64,000 nt of DNA, from NCBI RefSeq assembly GCF_000219585.1, contig NC_015731.1:2418001-2482000 (forward strand), read 5' to 3'. Shown piece after piece: positions 28,237 to 37,877 of the stretch. The translations under genes were made by a program, and so were the position numbers. This DNA is from Nitrosomonas sp. Is79A3. Lineage in GTDB: Bacteria; Pseudomonadota; Gammaproteobacteria; Burkholderiales; Nitrosomonadaceae. How positions within the stretch are numbered: the first letter of the stretch is position 1; every line of letters starts with the position of its first letter. The notes beneath the pieces were generated by a model. The model was not told the DNA's origin and ran no database searches. It saw only the letters and a list, made by a program, of their open reading frames with translations.

Positions 28237-30030
28237 TTATTCAGTTAGCATCCATTTCCGTTGATTACAAATCTCAACCGCATATCTTTGTAAGTCACGC
28301 AATATGGAATAATATTCACTGGCTGCCGTACCGTCAAAGACAGCGATAACCTCATATTCCAAAAAAGATGAACGGCCTTTTTCAAGGTGAACTGACAAAT
28401 TCTTTAATGAATTACCGTAATTTTCCTTTGATAATTCTCGTTGAATTCCTTCAGTCATAATTCTGGGTATTTCTGCTGTACTTATTTGTTGATTTTTATT
28501 ATCAATACCAAACTTGGTTTTTGCAATAAACCCAGATGAAAAATTTCTGGGATTAGCAATCAAGAAATCCTCAATGGTGTATGTTATCGGCATTGTGCCA
28601 TCGGGCAATGATAATACGATATTTTCAAGGGTAATATACTTGACCATCCCAAATATATCTCCATAAACCATCACATAATCCCCTCTTTTACAAGGAAACC
28701 AAGGTTCGTCACTTAAAACAGGACGGGAAACATATTTAGTCAATTCTGACAATGTCAGTCTCAACGTTAAATCAGGTAATAATGGATTTTTAAGATTAGT
28801 ATAGTAATGCAAACTTTCAATTTGCATAGGGATGCCATTATATACAATACATTCTCCCTCTCTTGCCGAACCTGTATTGAGCAATAACCTTATTTCATCA
28901 ATGTAAGTTGGGATTGAGTTTTTTAATACCCAAACGATGCTGATTAAAAGTACTATAGTAATACCAGTCATCACTGGGTCATCACGAACTTCCAGAACAT
29001 AAAAGAATGCAATTACTGCCAACACCACCATAAGAAAATAAAATATGAGCGTGGCAACCCTCTGATAATAACTTCTTATTTTCTCTTCTCCACGATTAGT
29101 AATCCAGATAATGAATCTTAGGAATAGAAGCATTATGGAACAAACCCCAATAAATGCTGTTATTGCGTATAAGAGTGTGGCTCCACGTCCCGCAGCGATT
29201 TCTTCAATATATTCAACAAATGAGATCTCTTGGTCTGTCTGAAACTGTATCATTTCATCGCGCTGTAATTGCGCTACTTCAAATAGATGCGTACTTTCCT
29301 TGAGTTGATCTTGCCATTTCTTAATAATTCTTTCAAATTCAACTAAAACTTCATTTTGTAAGCTTTCCTTATTAATTTTTGAAATATGCTTAAGTGCTTC
29401 ATTAATTTTCTGAATTTGTAATTGATGAAAAACAATTTTATAATGCAGAGTATCAAGTTTTCGCTTGTTTTCTGTTATCTTGTGTAATTCTCTCAAAAAG
29501 GGTTGCAAGATATCAATTAAATCCTGTTGCCAATCAAATTCTTTTTTAGCAGCAGTTTCATCTATACCCAACTCTATGCCAGCGGTAAGAATCATTTCAA
29601 ATGATGTTTCTTGGTCAGAAATGCCCTGCTGGATTGTGCCTATAATCGATTGAATTTTTTCTTTCTCTTGATCGGTTTTTGCTTTCTTTAAAGATTGTAG
29701 TTTTTCCCCTATTTCTTTTTTGCGTGCATTTATGCTTTGAATAATGTCGTCTAACTTAATTATGGCCGGATCTTTCGATAACTCTTGCTGGTTATTTTGA
29801 GGATCTATGACATCTTCTGCACTCAGAACATTGGAAGAAAGAATAGTGAAGATGAAAATAATACAGTGAGTCAAAAATTTGATATTCTTGATCCATTGAA
29901 TAGATATCAAAGTGAAACTCGTAATTTTGCATATCCGGTTATTTCTTAACACAGTTGTCAAGTAAATATGCGTTTCGTCACGCGGACTATTCACTGGATA
30001 TATGAAGTGATGTATTTTTGTCATCGACAA
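28237..30030 (-). CDS. MscS-like mechanosensitive channel with coiled-coil periplasmic domain
   Basis: The 597-residue protein has an internal signal-like helix (IKFLTHCIIFIFTILSSNVLSA, residues ~50-70), so the true start may be a TTG near residue 41 rather than ATG 30030. A ~230-residue helical region with heptad character follows (LQSLKKAKTDQEKEKIQSII, QLQIQKINEALKHISKI). Membrane helices lie at about 275-297, 312-335 and 345-365. A soluble C-terminal part has the MscS-type beta domain (RGDYVMVYGDIFGMVKYITL, LSLPDGTMPITYTI). The order matches large MscS/MscK-type channels that open under membrane tension. The pore helix is not canonical, so a related but distinct role is possible. Confidence 0.7.
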   Translation of the reverse strand: MSMTKIHHFIYPVNSPRDETHIYLTTVLRNNRICKITSFTLISIQWIKNIKFLTHCIIFIFTILSSNVLSAEDVIDPQNNQQELSKDPAIIKLDDIIQSINARKKEIGEKLQSLKKAKTDQEKEKIQSIIGTIQQGISDQETSFEMILTAGIELGIDETAAKKEFDWQQDLIDILQPFLRELHKITENKRKLDTLHYKIVFHQLQIQKINEALKHISKINKESLQNEVLVEFERIIKKWQDQLKESTHLFEVAQLQRDEMIQFQTDQEISFVEYIEEIAAGRGATLLYAITAFIGVCSIMLLFLRFIIWITNRGEEKIRSYYQRVATLIFYFLMVVLAVIAFFYVLEVRDDPVMTGITIVLLISIVWVLKNSIPTYIDEIRLLLNTGSAREGECIVYNGIPMQIESLHYYTNLKNPLLPDLTLRLTLSELTKYVSRPVLSDEPWFPCKRGDYVMVYGDIFGMVKYITLENIVLSLPDGTMPITYTIEDFLIANPRNFSSGFIAKTKFGIDNKNQQISTAEIPRIMTEGIQRELSKENYGNSLKNLSVHLEKGRSSFLEYEVIAVFDGTAASEYYSILRDLQRYAVEICNQRKWMLTE

Positions 30031-30148
30031 ACTAAAAGGAACTCAATATCGGTAGTGATGGTTGGGCTAAAATTCCTACGGACTTTTATGAGAAGAAACC
30101 AAAAGTCACATAGGAATTTTTCTGGATAATAAAACTAAATACTTCTTA

Positions 30149-31711
30149 TTAAGGCCAATCTTTCTTATGGCCACGCTCATCAACCACCAAATGTGTAGTG
30201 CCTTCAGGCAAAATTTGCAAAGTTTTCAGGAACTCAATGACTGAATTCTGATGTGCTTCGCTGAGAGCTGTCCACTTGACATAGGTGCCATATGCTTCGC
30301 CACGATGTGCTTCGATAGCCTGACGCATAGTCGTATATTGCCCATGATGAAAATATGGCGGCTCATTAGCCGTGCCCCAGAGTTTTCGCGTCATAAAACG
30401 AGAGTTTCCTGCAAAAAACTCAGCGGATCCTTCAGGCGCATTCTGGTCAATGGGTTCTCGATTGGGATCGCTCGGACCGCTGGTAATATCATGTAATTTT
30501 AGGTCGGTAAAAGCGGGCACCCAAACTATTTCCTTTTCAACTTTCAGTCTTGGTTGATCAAGCTTTGCTTCTGTTAAATCAAGTTTATACTCCGGTGTAT
30601 TGCCTGCTTGCAAGTTACCCTTGGGATTAAAAGGATTCGGTTCACTAAAGATCCATCCTTTTTTATCTAAGGGTAGCTTAGGCACATGGCAGCCGGAACA
30701 TCCAATATTTTGGAAAGTCTGCTCACCAGCACGAACAGCCGCCTCAATTTCAGGATTATTAGGAATCACCCGGCCAGGCACTGCAAGTTGCGCTTGAAAT
30801 AAAGTTACTGCAGTGATGTCCGCACGAGTTATTTCGTTAACGAACTCATCTCCATCCGCATCGGCATTGGTACCGAACCGTTCGGTCGACTGAATTCCAT
30901 GATGTTGATTAAATGCATTGTTAGTGAATTGGCGTAACGATACGACGCCGCCAGCCTGATGGAAGGGCTTAATAATTAGGCTTGGTGGATTATCGGCACC
31001 ATCACTAACCAGGCTTGAAGCAAGCAATCCGTTAACATCGCTGGTATTCCAGCTGCCATCTTGATTCCTCGCTAAAGTTCCGAATGAAACCCCTTTGCTA
31101 ATCAATTCCGCATTCCTGCCGGAGGTAATGGAATCCCGGATTTTTTGCAAATCTGTTGTCATCTGACGGCTCAACATCTCTATATAACCAGAACCGAACA
31201 AACCCAGCGTATTGCGGGAATTGGCAATAGTTTGCTGTTGTACAAATTTGCCTTCTTCATCTAATGCGCCACGCGTTGGTGTCGTGTCGTTATGGTCAAA
31301 GGTTGCAAAATCAAAACGTTGTCCGGTAATAAATGCATTGGTAACAATTTCTCCCCCGCCACCGATACGGGGCTTGTTATGGCAGCCTGAACAGGAATTC
31401 GTATCCGGTGCTGAAATGCGATTAAAGTTACGTGGAAAAACTAATGGCGAGGATGAATCTGTCAGCGGTGAACCGGTTCCCTTGGTTAATGGTCGCCCGC
31501 CGCCTTCTTGATTGGTCCAGTTCGCACCGAATAATAGCTTGCCGTGACCAATAAGCTTTCGCACTTTCATGTTGAATTCGTCGCCGTCCTGCAAATGGTT
31601 TTGCACAGAAACTTCCTTGCCAAGCTCTGTTGCATATGCATGGGACCCTCCCATTGCAAATAAGCCGATAACAAAGATTGGAATGACTGTTAATCGATAT
31701 TGATTATTCAT
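30149..31711 (-). CDS. Di-haem oxidoreductase (DHOR-type cytochrome c)
   Basis: Starting at ATG 31711 (AGGAG seven bases upstream, preferred over 31729) the protein is 520 residues with a signal peptide (VIPIFVIGLFAMGGSHAYA). Haem sites are CSGCH at 107-111 and CSGCH at 338-342. Between and after them lie GHGKLLFGANWTNQEGGGRP and FHHGQYTTMRQAIEAHRGEA, as in periplasmic di-haem oxidoreductases (putative thiol oxidoreductases, related to cytochrome c peroxidase). It stands alone. The electron partner and substrate are unknown. Confidence 0.85.
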   Translation of the reverse strand: MNNQYRLTVIPIFVIGLFAMGGSHAYATELGKEVSVQNHLQDGDEFNMKVRKLIGHGKLLFGANWTNQEGGGRPLTKGTGSPLTDSSSPLVFPRNFNRISAPDTNSCSGCHNKPRIGGGGEIVTNAFITGQRFDFATFDHNDTTPTRGALDEEGKFVQQQTIANSRNTLGLFGSGYIEMLSRQMTTDLQKIRDSITSGRNAELISKGVSFGTLARNQDGSWNTSDVNGLLASSLVSDGADNPPSLIIKPFHQAGGVVSLRQFTNNAFNQHHGIQSTERFGTNADADGDEFVNEITRADITAVTLFQAQLAVPGRVIPNNPEIEAAVRAGEQTFQNIGCSGCHVPKLPLDKKGWIFSEPNPFNPKGNLQAGNTPEYKLDLTEAKLDQPRLKVEKEIVWVPAFTDLKLHDITSGPSDPNREPIDQNAPEGSAEFFAGNSRFMTRKLWGTANEPPYFHHGQYTTMRQAIEAHRGEAYGTYVKWTALSEAHQNSVIEFLKTLQILPEGTTHLVVDERGHKKDWP

Positions 31712-31729
31712 AAATTTCTCCTGTAACAA

Positions 31730-32372
31730 AATATTTCTAGCCTGAATGTTTTAATAACTGCTTTGATGCAGAACTTTGTATTAAATGTTGGCGTCGCGTG
31801 AAAATTGGCAAGGTGAAATGGCTAAGTAGGGGGACTAAACAATGAAGGGTAAGTCGACCAACGTTTGTATGTTGCACGCTAGGCTGAATACACTCAGTTC
31901 GGTAACGCACATGAATAAGGATTTTTCTTAAATGCGCGCACTGACTTGAATTGTTTTAAATTATGAAAACAATGGGAGAAAATTACACTACTGAAAAGAA
32001 ATGGAATGGTGCTCACCCAGTGAGTATAATCCAGAGAAGCAACTCAAATTCATCACCTCCAAATTAACTATTCCAAACTATATTCAGAAATAAATTTTTT
32101 CCGATCGTCGCGAACAGGTAGCTCAAGAATTCTCAAGAGATCCATTCATAAGCGGTTGATTAAAAAACCATTGCTATTTGGTGCCTTTTTACTCCGCCAT
32201 TGACACCATTTAAAAATCATTACCGGTAAAATTCAAAAGTACTCTCACTTAAACCACCTTGATTCAAAAAAAAATAAATCATAGCGCGAATCTATTTTTT
32301 ACGGATAATGTAATAGGATCACAAATCTTAGTTTATCGGGAAATGTTTCTTGTTATAAATAACCGCTCTCAG
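31730..32372. other. Intergenic, no gene seen
   Basis: About 640 bases between two minus-strand genes (the DHOR gene upstream region and the terC 3' side). Many stops occur in all frames and I saw no repeat or RNA structure. The part next to 31730 should carry the promoter of the DHOR gene. Confidence 0.5.
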
Positions 32373-33116
32373 CTATTCAGAAATTTTCTTGTAGAGTTTG
32401 ACGGGAGCCATCCGTTTTTTCCGCATACGAAGATTGAGCATTTCTACCGTGACGGAAAAAGCCATTGCAAAATAAATATACCCCTTTGGCACATGCACAC
32501 CGAACCCCTCCACCATGAGCGTGACGCCCACTAAAATAAGGAACGAAAGAGCAAGAATTTTGATCGTAGGATGTTCATCCACAAAGTCCCCGATAGTTTT
32601 TGCTGCCATCAGCATCACGATTACTGCAAGAATAATAGCAGTCGCCATGAGAGAAACCTGATCAACCAGTCCGACCGCTGTGATGACTGAATCCAATGAG
32701 AATACAATATCCAACAACGCAATTTGGAGCAGCACCATTCCCAAGCTGGTGACCACAATCAAACGACCAGGCTCTTCTATTCCTTCTAAGCTGTTATGGA
32801 TTTCATGTGTAGCTTTGGCCATCAGAAACAGACCGCCCCCAATCAGAATTACATCGCGTCCTGAAATCTTATATGAAAGCAATGTTACCCACGGTTCAGT
32901 TAATCCCATTACCCAAGAGATCGAAAATAGCAAAGCCAAGCGCGTTATCATGGCAAGGCCAAGCCCCATTTTTCTGGCAAACGCACGTTGACTTTCTGGA
33001 AGGCGTCCGACAAGTATGGAGATAAATATAATGTTATCGATCCCGAGAACAATTTCTAGTGCAGTTAATGTGCCTAATGCTATCCACGCTTCAGGACTTG
33101 CCAGCCATTCAAACAT
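32373..33116 (-). CDS. TerC-family integral membrane protein
   Basis: From ATG 33116 the protein is 247 residues with seven or so membrane helices. The paired acidic motifs of the TerC family are present: TALEIVLGIDNIIFIS in helix 1 and LLDIVFSLDSVITAVG in the middle. TerC homologues export manganese or other metals during metalation of secreted enzymes, and some are linked to tellurite resistance. No ter operon is nearby. I looked for a yybP-ykoY (Mn) riboswitch in 33117-33240 and saw none. Confidence 0.9.
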   Translation of the reverse strand: MFEWLASPEAWIALGTLTALEIVLGIDNIIFISILVGRLPESQRAFARKMGLGLAMITRLALLFSISWVMGLTEPWVTLLSYKISGRDVILIGGGLFLMAKATHEIHNSLEGIEEPGRLIVVTSLGMVLLQIALLDIVFSLDSVITAVGLVDQVSLMATAIILAVIVMLMAAKTIGDFVDEHPTIKILALSFLILVGVTLMVEGFGVHVPKGYIYFAMAFSVTVEMLNLRMRKKRMAPVKLYKKISE

Positions 33117-33389
33117 CAAGGTTTTCCCTTCTTTTTTCTGACGGTCATAAATGGTGGACAGAATTCACTGTTAATTGTTCATCGAGCGCACGGCTGATAT
33201 CAGCAGTTTATAGCTCAGTTGTTTTTTCATAATGTTTCTCAACAGACCTGCTTTCTGCACAGATACAGTAAGCATAAATATATTTTTAAGCAAAAATAAA
33301 AGTATTTGATAACCCATTATGTGGTCAAAAATACAGATGAATGTTTCAAAAAAGGTTTATCTTCTAGACAAGATTATAAGGGACAGATT

Positions 33390-33860
33390 ATGAAATGGTT
33401 GGCAGGAATTATTATATTGATTTTACTAGTAGTATCAGAAAAATTTAGGAGATTTGCAGGTATTTTTGTTTTGGTATGTGCTGTTGGTGGCTTGTTATTT
33501 TGGCAGTATCAAGAATATGAAAAGAATAAATCCAGAAACAGGATTTCACCTTCAGAGTTAATTTTAAAAAATGTTTCATTTAAGCTCTCACCCAGTAGCT
33601 ATGAAATGACGGGTCGTATAATCAATAACTCTGAAAAATTCACTTTGAAAGGTGTGCAATTAAAAATCACCATTAAAGATTGTGCGAATAACGATAATAT
33701 TGATTGCATTATTTTTTCAGAAAAAAATGAATATATTTATGTCTATATTCCACCAAAACAAGCCAGAGATTTTAGAAAGGATATTTCTCTATACTCCGAC
33801 CAGAAGAAAGAGGATAGATTGGTCTGGAATTATTCGATAGAGTATGCTGAGTCAGAATAG
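33390..33860 (+). CDS. Membrane-anchored protein, FxLYD-like domain
   Basis: The 156-residue protein starts at ATG 33390 (AAGGGACAG upstream), preferred over the in-frame ATG at 33306. Two close N-terminal hydrophobic segments (WLAGIIILILLVVSEK, FAGIFVLVCAVGGLLFWQY) are followed by a ~100-residue soluble domain (LILKNVSFKLSPSSYEMTGR... LKGVQLKITIKDC) of the beta-sandwich type seen in FxLYD proteins. Cysteines in KDCANNDNIDC may pair. It is probably periplasmic and anchored. Function unknown. Confidence 0.65.
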   Translation: MKWLAGIIILILLVVSEKFRRFAGIFVLVCAVGGLLFWQYQEYEKNKSRNRISPSELILKNVSFKLSPSSYEMTGRIINNSEKFTLKGVQLKITIKDCANNDNIDCIIFSEKNEYIYVYIPPKQARDFRKDISLYSDQKKEDRLVWNYSIEYAESE

Positions 33861-33988
33861 ATTGGGGTTTGTGTGTCAGCACGAGTTACATAAAATAGCG
33901 CATCGTCACAATGTTGCGGTCAAGCATGTTTCGATCTTGAAATTTAACAAGTGCTTAACCTAATATAATTGTTAAAGCGTTATTTTTA

Positions 33989-34981
33989 TCAAGCCTTATC
34001 CTTCTTTTCGCTTTGAACGGCTTCTTTCTGGATTTCGGCTTTTATCTCTTTGGTATCTGATTGGCTTTGTAGAGACTCTTTATTTTCAACTTCAACTTCT
34101 TTAATAAAAACTGCATAATCGCGGGGGTATATTTCATAGCCAGAAATTTGAGCATAAACTCTTGTAAGTATGGCGCTAAAATATAAAATTATTGCTGAAT
34201 AATAAACCCAGAGCATAATAATGACGATGGAACCTGCTGCCCCATAAGTTGAACTTATATCAATATTAGATAAGTAGAAAGTAATAGCAGATTTTCCTAT
34301 CATATAAAGGAAAGCCGTGGTTATAGCACCAACGATGATATTTCTCCAACTAATCTTTGCATCGGGTAGGATTTTGAATATGCAAGAAAATATAAAAGTA
34401 ATGACAATAAAAGTCAGAATAAGATTAAGAGAATAAGTGAGATAGACAGTAATAATCGGAAACATTTTTTGTAAGCTTTCCATTAAAACTTCCAATACAG
34501 CATTTAATACCAGAGATACTAATAGAATAAATCCTAGTGAAATAACCATTGAAAAGCTCAGAAAGCGGTTAATAATGAGTTTTATAAAACCTGTTTTAGG
34601 CTTGGCTTTTAAACGCCAGATATGATTGATTGATTCCTGGATTTCAACAAATACTCCGGTAGCTAAAAACATAAGCATAACTACACTGCCGATGGTTGAT
34701 AGTGTGCTTCTTTCAGAGATTGCGGCATTTTTAATCATTTGTTCTACTTGAGTTGCTGCTTGTGAACCTATCAATTCTGCAAGTTGAGGATAAAGTTCTC
34801 CTTCTATAGCTTCTGCACCAAAGAAAAATTGAATGATTGTTATAATAATAATGAACATAGGCGCCAGAGCAAACAAGGTATAAAAAGCAAGAGATGCGCT
34901 CATTTTAAGCACATTGACTTCGACGAATTCAGAAATCACTTCTTTAAATATAGGCCATGCATTATTGAATGTTAATTTCAT
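33989..34981 (-). CDS. YihY/BrkB-family membrane protein
   Basis: The 330-residue protein has six membrane helices with family landmarks: SASLAFYTLFALAPMFIIII near the start, GAEAIEGELYPQLAELIGSQ in the first loop, IWRLKAKPKTG, and STYGAAGSIVIIMLWVYYSA late. A charged C-terminal tail (~50 residues, rich in Glu/Lys) is cytoplasmic. The family was once misassigned as RNase BN, and the true function is unsettled. It is a single gene with no operon partner. Confidence 0.88.
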   Translation of the reverse strand: MKLTFNNAWPIFKEVISEFVEVNVLKMSASLAFYTLFALAPMFIIIITIIQFFFGAEAIEGELYPQLAELIGSQAATQVEQMIKNAAISERSTLSTIGSVVMLMFLATGVFVEIQESINHIWRLKAKPKTGFIKLIINRFLSFSMVISLGFILLVSLVLNAVLEVLMESLQKMFPIITVYLTYSLNLILTFIVITFIFSCIFKILPDAKISWRNIIVGAITTAFLYMIGKSAITFYLSNIDISSTYGAAGSIVIIMLWVYYSAIILYFSAILTRVYAQISGYEIYPRDYAVFIKEVEVENKESLQSQSDTKEIKAEIQKEAVQSEKKDKA

Positions 34982-35233
34982 CGATGAGAACAGTTAAATA
35001 TTGGAAAAGTTAATATTAGGTTTAAAGTAAAATCGAGTGGAACTAAATATGCTTTTCTTAGATCATGCAAATCCTTGAAAATGTTAATTTACCCGAAGCA
35101 TCTTTAAATTATTTACTGTCAGATTTTTGATAATTGCTAGTTTAATGATTAGCAATTTAATAAGTTCTTCAAATTAATTGCTTTTTATAAACTGTCATCT
35201 CAGTAGTTTCTTACTAACGTGTGTTCAGCATCC

Positions 35234-35710
35234 ATGATTTATATGCCAGCTCCATCACTAAAGTTCTGGGTAGCAGTGCTTTATGCAGCAATAGTAGCAG
35301 GGATTGTCTCGACTATTGTACAGCTTCTGCTTTGGTGGGCATTCTGGGACGCGTTACCTGGAATTTTGTACCGCGATGCACGCTTTACGGCAGCGATCAT
35401 AATGGGTCAAGAAGCTTTACCACCGCCAGAGACCTTTGACTGGCAGGTCATGTTTATTGCGACCGGAATCCATTTTATTCTTTCTATCGTATACGTTATT
35501 ATGCTTTCTCAGATGATTGATCGTCTTAAATTAAAATCATCTCTCATTATGGGTGGTTTATACGGCTTGGCGTTATTTACAATTAATATGTATGGTTTTG
35601 TCATTCTTTTTCCATAGTTTGTTGAAACGCGGGATTGGATCACGGTAGTTGCTCACATAATCTTTGGTGTTTCTGCTGCCGGGGTTTATAAAGCTTTGTC
35701 GATTTCTTAA
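35234..35710 (+). pseudogene. Small four-helix membrane protein with in-frame TAG
   Basis: From ATG 35234 (or GTG 35219) the frame encodes helices VLYAAIVAGIVSTIVQLLLW, FIATGIHFILSIVYVIML and SLIMGGLYGLALFTINMYGF. A TAG follows at 35615-35617, and the frame then stays open for 30 further codons (FVETRDWITVVAHIIFGVSA then AGVYKALSIS). The sequence continues the expected membrane protein, so TAG probably replaces a Trp or Gln codon. Three helices remain upstream, and a truncated product might still insert. Family: an uncharacterised proteobacterial membrane protein. Confidence 0.65.
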
Positions 35711-35794
35711 AGTATAAACTCCTCGTCCAAGTATTGAACTTGCGATTCCCCGTGGTCTTGCCTCGGGGATAGGTGCAGGGCGCGCAGAGCAAAT

Positions 35795-36265
35795 TTATTC
35801 TTGCTCGGTTTTTAAGATTTTTCCGTAGGTATCCAACTCAAGTTCGAGTTCCTTTCCTTCTGTCTTGATTTCTACCTCGTAACCAGTAACCGTCCCATCA
35901 TGCTTCATCACCTTTTTTGCCTCTTCGATGGTCGCTTTTGGGTGTGCCTGGAAAATGGCTTGGACGACCCCTTCGGGTAGTGACTTGACATTAATAGTTT
36001 CTTCTTTCTGCAGAATCGCTCCATCGGAGTCATACAGAATTTCGTACTCTTTGCCGTTTTCCTTATATTCCACTTCATAAACTGCTTTGCCTTCGATCAT
36101 TTCCTTCTCGAACTCAACCTCTTTGGCATTTGGATAAGCCTTATCAAAAGCTTCGAGTACTGTTTTGGGTACTTGGTGTTTGCCCACTTCCTCACTGGCA
36201 TTCACTTGACCGGATGCTATCAAAAATGTAACCAGTATTGCCGTAATCAAAAATTGCGTTTTCAT
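35795..36265 (-). CDS. Periplasmic PepSY-like protein
   Basis: From ATG 36265 (AAGGAGG upstream) the protein is 156 residues with a signal peptide (MKTQFLITAILVTFLIASG...VNA). Two tandem PepSY-like units follow, each with a helix (VPKTVLEAFDKAYPNAKEVE; LPEGVVQAIFQAHPKATIEE) and a beta hairpin (YEVEYKENGKEYEILYDSDG; YEVEIKTEGKELELELDTYG). It is predicted periplasmic. Such domains inhibit or bind other proteins, and some sense metals. The target is unknown. Confidence 0.8.
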   Translation of the reverse strand: MKTQFLITAILVTFLIASGQVNASEEVGKHQVPKTVLEAFDKAYPNAKEVEFEKEMIEGKAVYEVEYKENGKEYEILYDSDGAILQKEETINVKSLPEGVVQAIFQAHPKATIEEAKKVMKHDGTVTGYEVEIKTEGKELELELDTYGKILKTEQE

Positions 36266-36411
36266 AAGACCTCCTTTGGCTGGAGCCAAATATGTACTGA
36301 TTAAAATCCGTCGATCCACTTACATTTTCTGAATGTGACCGAAAAGACCGTAACGAAAAAACTCGTTAATTTCTGTCTACTCTTTAGCTGAATGATTGTC
36401 AATTTTTCTAA

Positions 36412-36421
36412 TGAGGTTCCC
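36412..36421. repeat. Target duplication of ISAs1 (left copy), also an IS3 element B terminus
   Basis: TGAGGTTCCC occurs here and again at 38941-38950 on the other side of the ISAs1 element. These ten bases are also the outermost bases of IS3 element B (51622 onward), so the ISAs1 element inserted into the very end of an older IS3 copy. Confidence 0.85.
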
Positions 36422-36648
36422 CAGGGCAATCGGGCTAAAAGAGGCTTGAAAACAGAAACAAGATGAGGTATTAGCTTTATCATTTTGATTTCAAATGATA
36501 GAGAAACCGATAGCGTCAATTATCCATCACTTTTCAAGCATTGAAGACCCGAGAGTAGACAGGCAAAAGAAACACCAGTTACAGGATATATTTTTTATCG
36601 CCTTATGCGCTGTTTGAATCACCCCGGGTTCTCTGGAGGCTGTTTGGT

Positions 36649-37497
36649 TTAAGTAACTTTGGCAGAATCCAAGTTGGCTAACTGCCGGTAGTATTGTGCC
36701 TCAGCTTCCGCCGGCGGTATATAGCCGATGGGTCCAAGCAAACGCTGGTGATTGAACCAGAACACCCAGTTCAACGTCGCCAATTCAACGGATTCCCTGT
36801 TTTTCCATGGCCCCTGCTTGTGAATCAATTCAGCTTTGTAAAGCCCGTTGATCGTTTCGGCTAGTGCGTTATCGTAGCTATCTCCTTTACTGCCAACCGA
36901 CGGTTCTATTCCAGCCTCGGCAAGCCGCTCCGTATAACGGATAGAGACATACTGGGAACCCCGGTCGCTGTGGTGAATCAAGGCACCCAGCTCCGGTTGC
37001 CGGGCGTATAAAGCCTGCTCCAGCGCATCCAGTACGAAGTCCGTGTGCATGCTGGAACTGACCCGCCAACCCACGATGCACCGGGCAAACACGTCGATGA
37101 CGAACGCGACATATAGCCAGCCCTGCCAGGTGGAAACATAGGTGAAATCCGACACCCATAACTGGTTTGGGCGATCCGCCTTGAATTGCCGGTTTACGCG
37201 ATCCAGCGGGCACGGCAGCGCCTTGTCCGGAACCGTGGTTCGCACAACCTTGCCGCGCCGCACACCTTCCAGCCCCAACCGTTTCATGAGCCGTTCAACA
37301 GTGCAGCGAGCTACCTGCATTCCTTCGCGCTTAAGTTGCCGCCATACCTTGTCGGCACCATACACCTGCAGGTTAGCCTGCCACACACGCTGAATTTCTG
37401 GCATCAAAACCTCATCGCGTTGGGCACGAGTGCAACGCAATGCCGGATTGCGCCGCTCGGCCGCGTGACGCCGATACCCTGACGGGGCGACCTGCAA
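36649..37497 (-). CDS. IS3-family OrfB transposase, DDE domain (copy 2)
   Basis: Identical to the OrfB at 20155-21003, with the same rve core (WVSDFTYVSTWQ, HHSDRGSQYVS, DNALAETINGLY). It is made as an OrfAB fusion by -1 frameshifting from the OrfA frame. The reading frame is undamaged. Confidence 0.95.
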   Translation of the reverse strand: MQVAPSGYRRHAAERRNPALRCTRAQRDEVLMPEIQRVWQANLQVYGADKVWRQLKREGMQVARCTVERLMKRLGLEGVRRGKVVRTTVPDKALPCPLDRVNRQFKADRPNQLWVSDFTYVSTWQGWLYVAFVIDVFARCIVGWRVSSSMHTDFVLDALEQALYARQPELGALIHHSDRGSQYVSIRYTERLAEAGIEPSVGSKGDSYDNALAETINGLYKAELIHKQGPWKNRESVELATLNWVFWFNHQRLLGPIGYIPPAEAEAQYYRQLANLDSAKVT

Positions 37498-37553
37498 TAC
37501 CTTGCAGATCGGCTCGACCCCGTGGGTGTCACGATACCGGTCGATGAACGACC

Positions 37554-37877
37554 TCAGGATTTGAGTTTGCGGTCGAGCTCCGCCTGGGCGAAAAAAGCAC
37601 TGGCCAGTTTCAGAATTTCATTGGCGCGACGTAATTCCTTGACCTCACGCTCCAGTGCTTTGATGCGTTCGCGCTCTTCACTGGTGATGCCATCTCGTAG
37701 GCCTGTGTCGATCTCGTGCTTCTTTACCCAATCATGCAATGTCGGCGGCGCGCAGCCGATCTTGGGCGCAATCGATTCTATCGTCGCCCACAGCGAAGGG
37801 TACTCACTGCGATGCTCTTGCACCAGGCGGACTGCTCGTTCTTTTACTTCGGGGGAATATTTGTTTGTTTTGTTCAT
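37554..37877 (-). CDS. IS3-family OrfA (copy 2)
   Basis: The 107-residue helix-turn-helix/coiled-coil protein is identical to the one at 19775-20098. It starts at ATG 37877, just inside the terminal repeat at 37927. Confidence 0.93.
   Translation of the reverse strand: MNKTNKYSPEVKERAVRLVQEHRSEYPSLWATIESIAPKIGCAPPTLHDWVKKHEIDTGLRDGITSEERERIKALEREVKELRRANEILKLASAFFAQAELDRKLKS

Noticed and set aside
33117..33305. Possible manganese (yybP-ykoY) riboswitch upstream of terC
   Set aside because: I could not find the conserved core sequences of that riboswitch.
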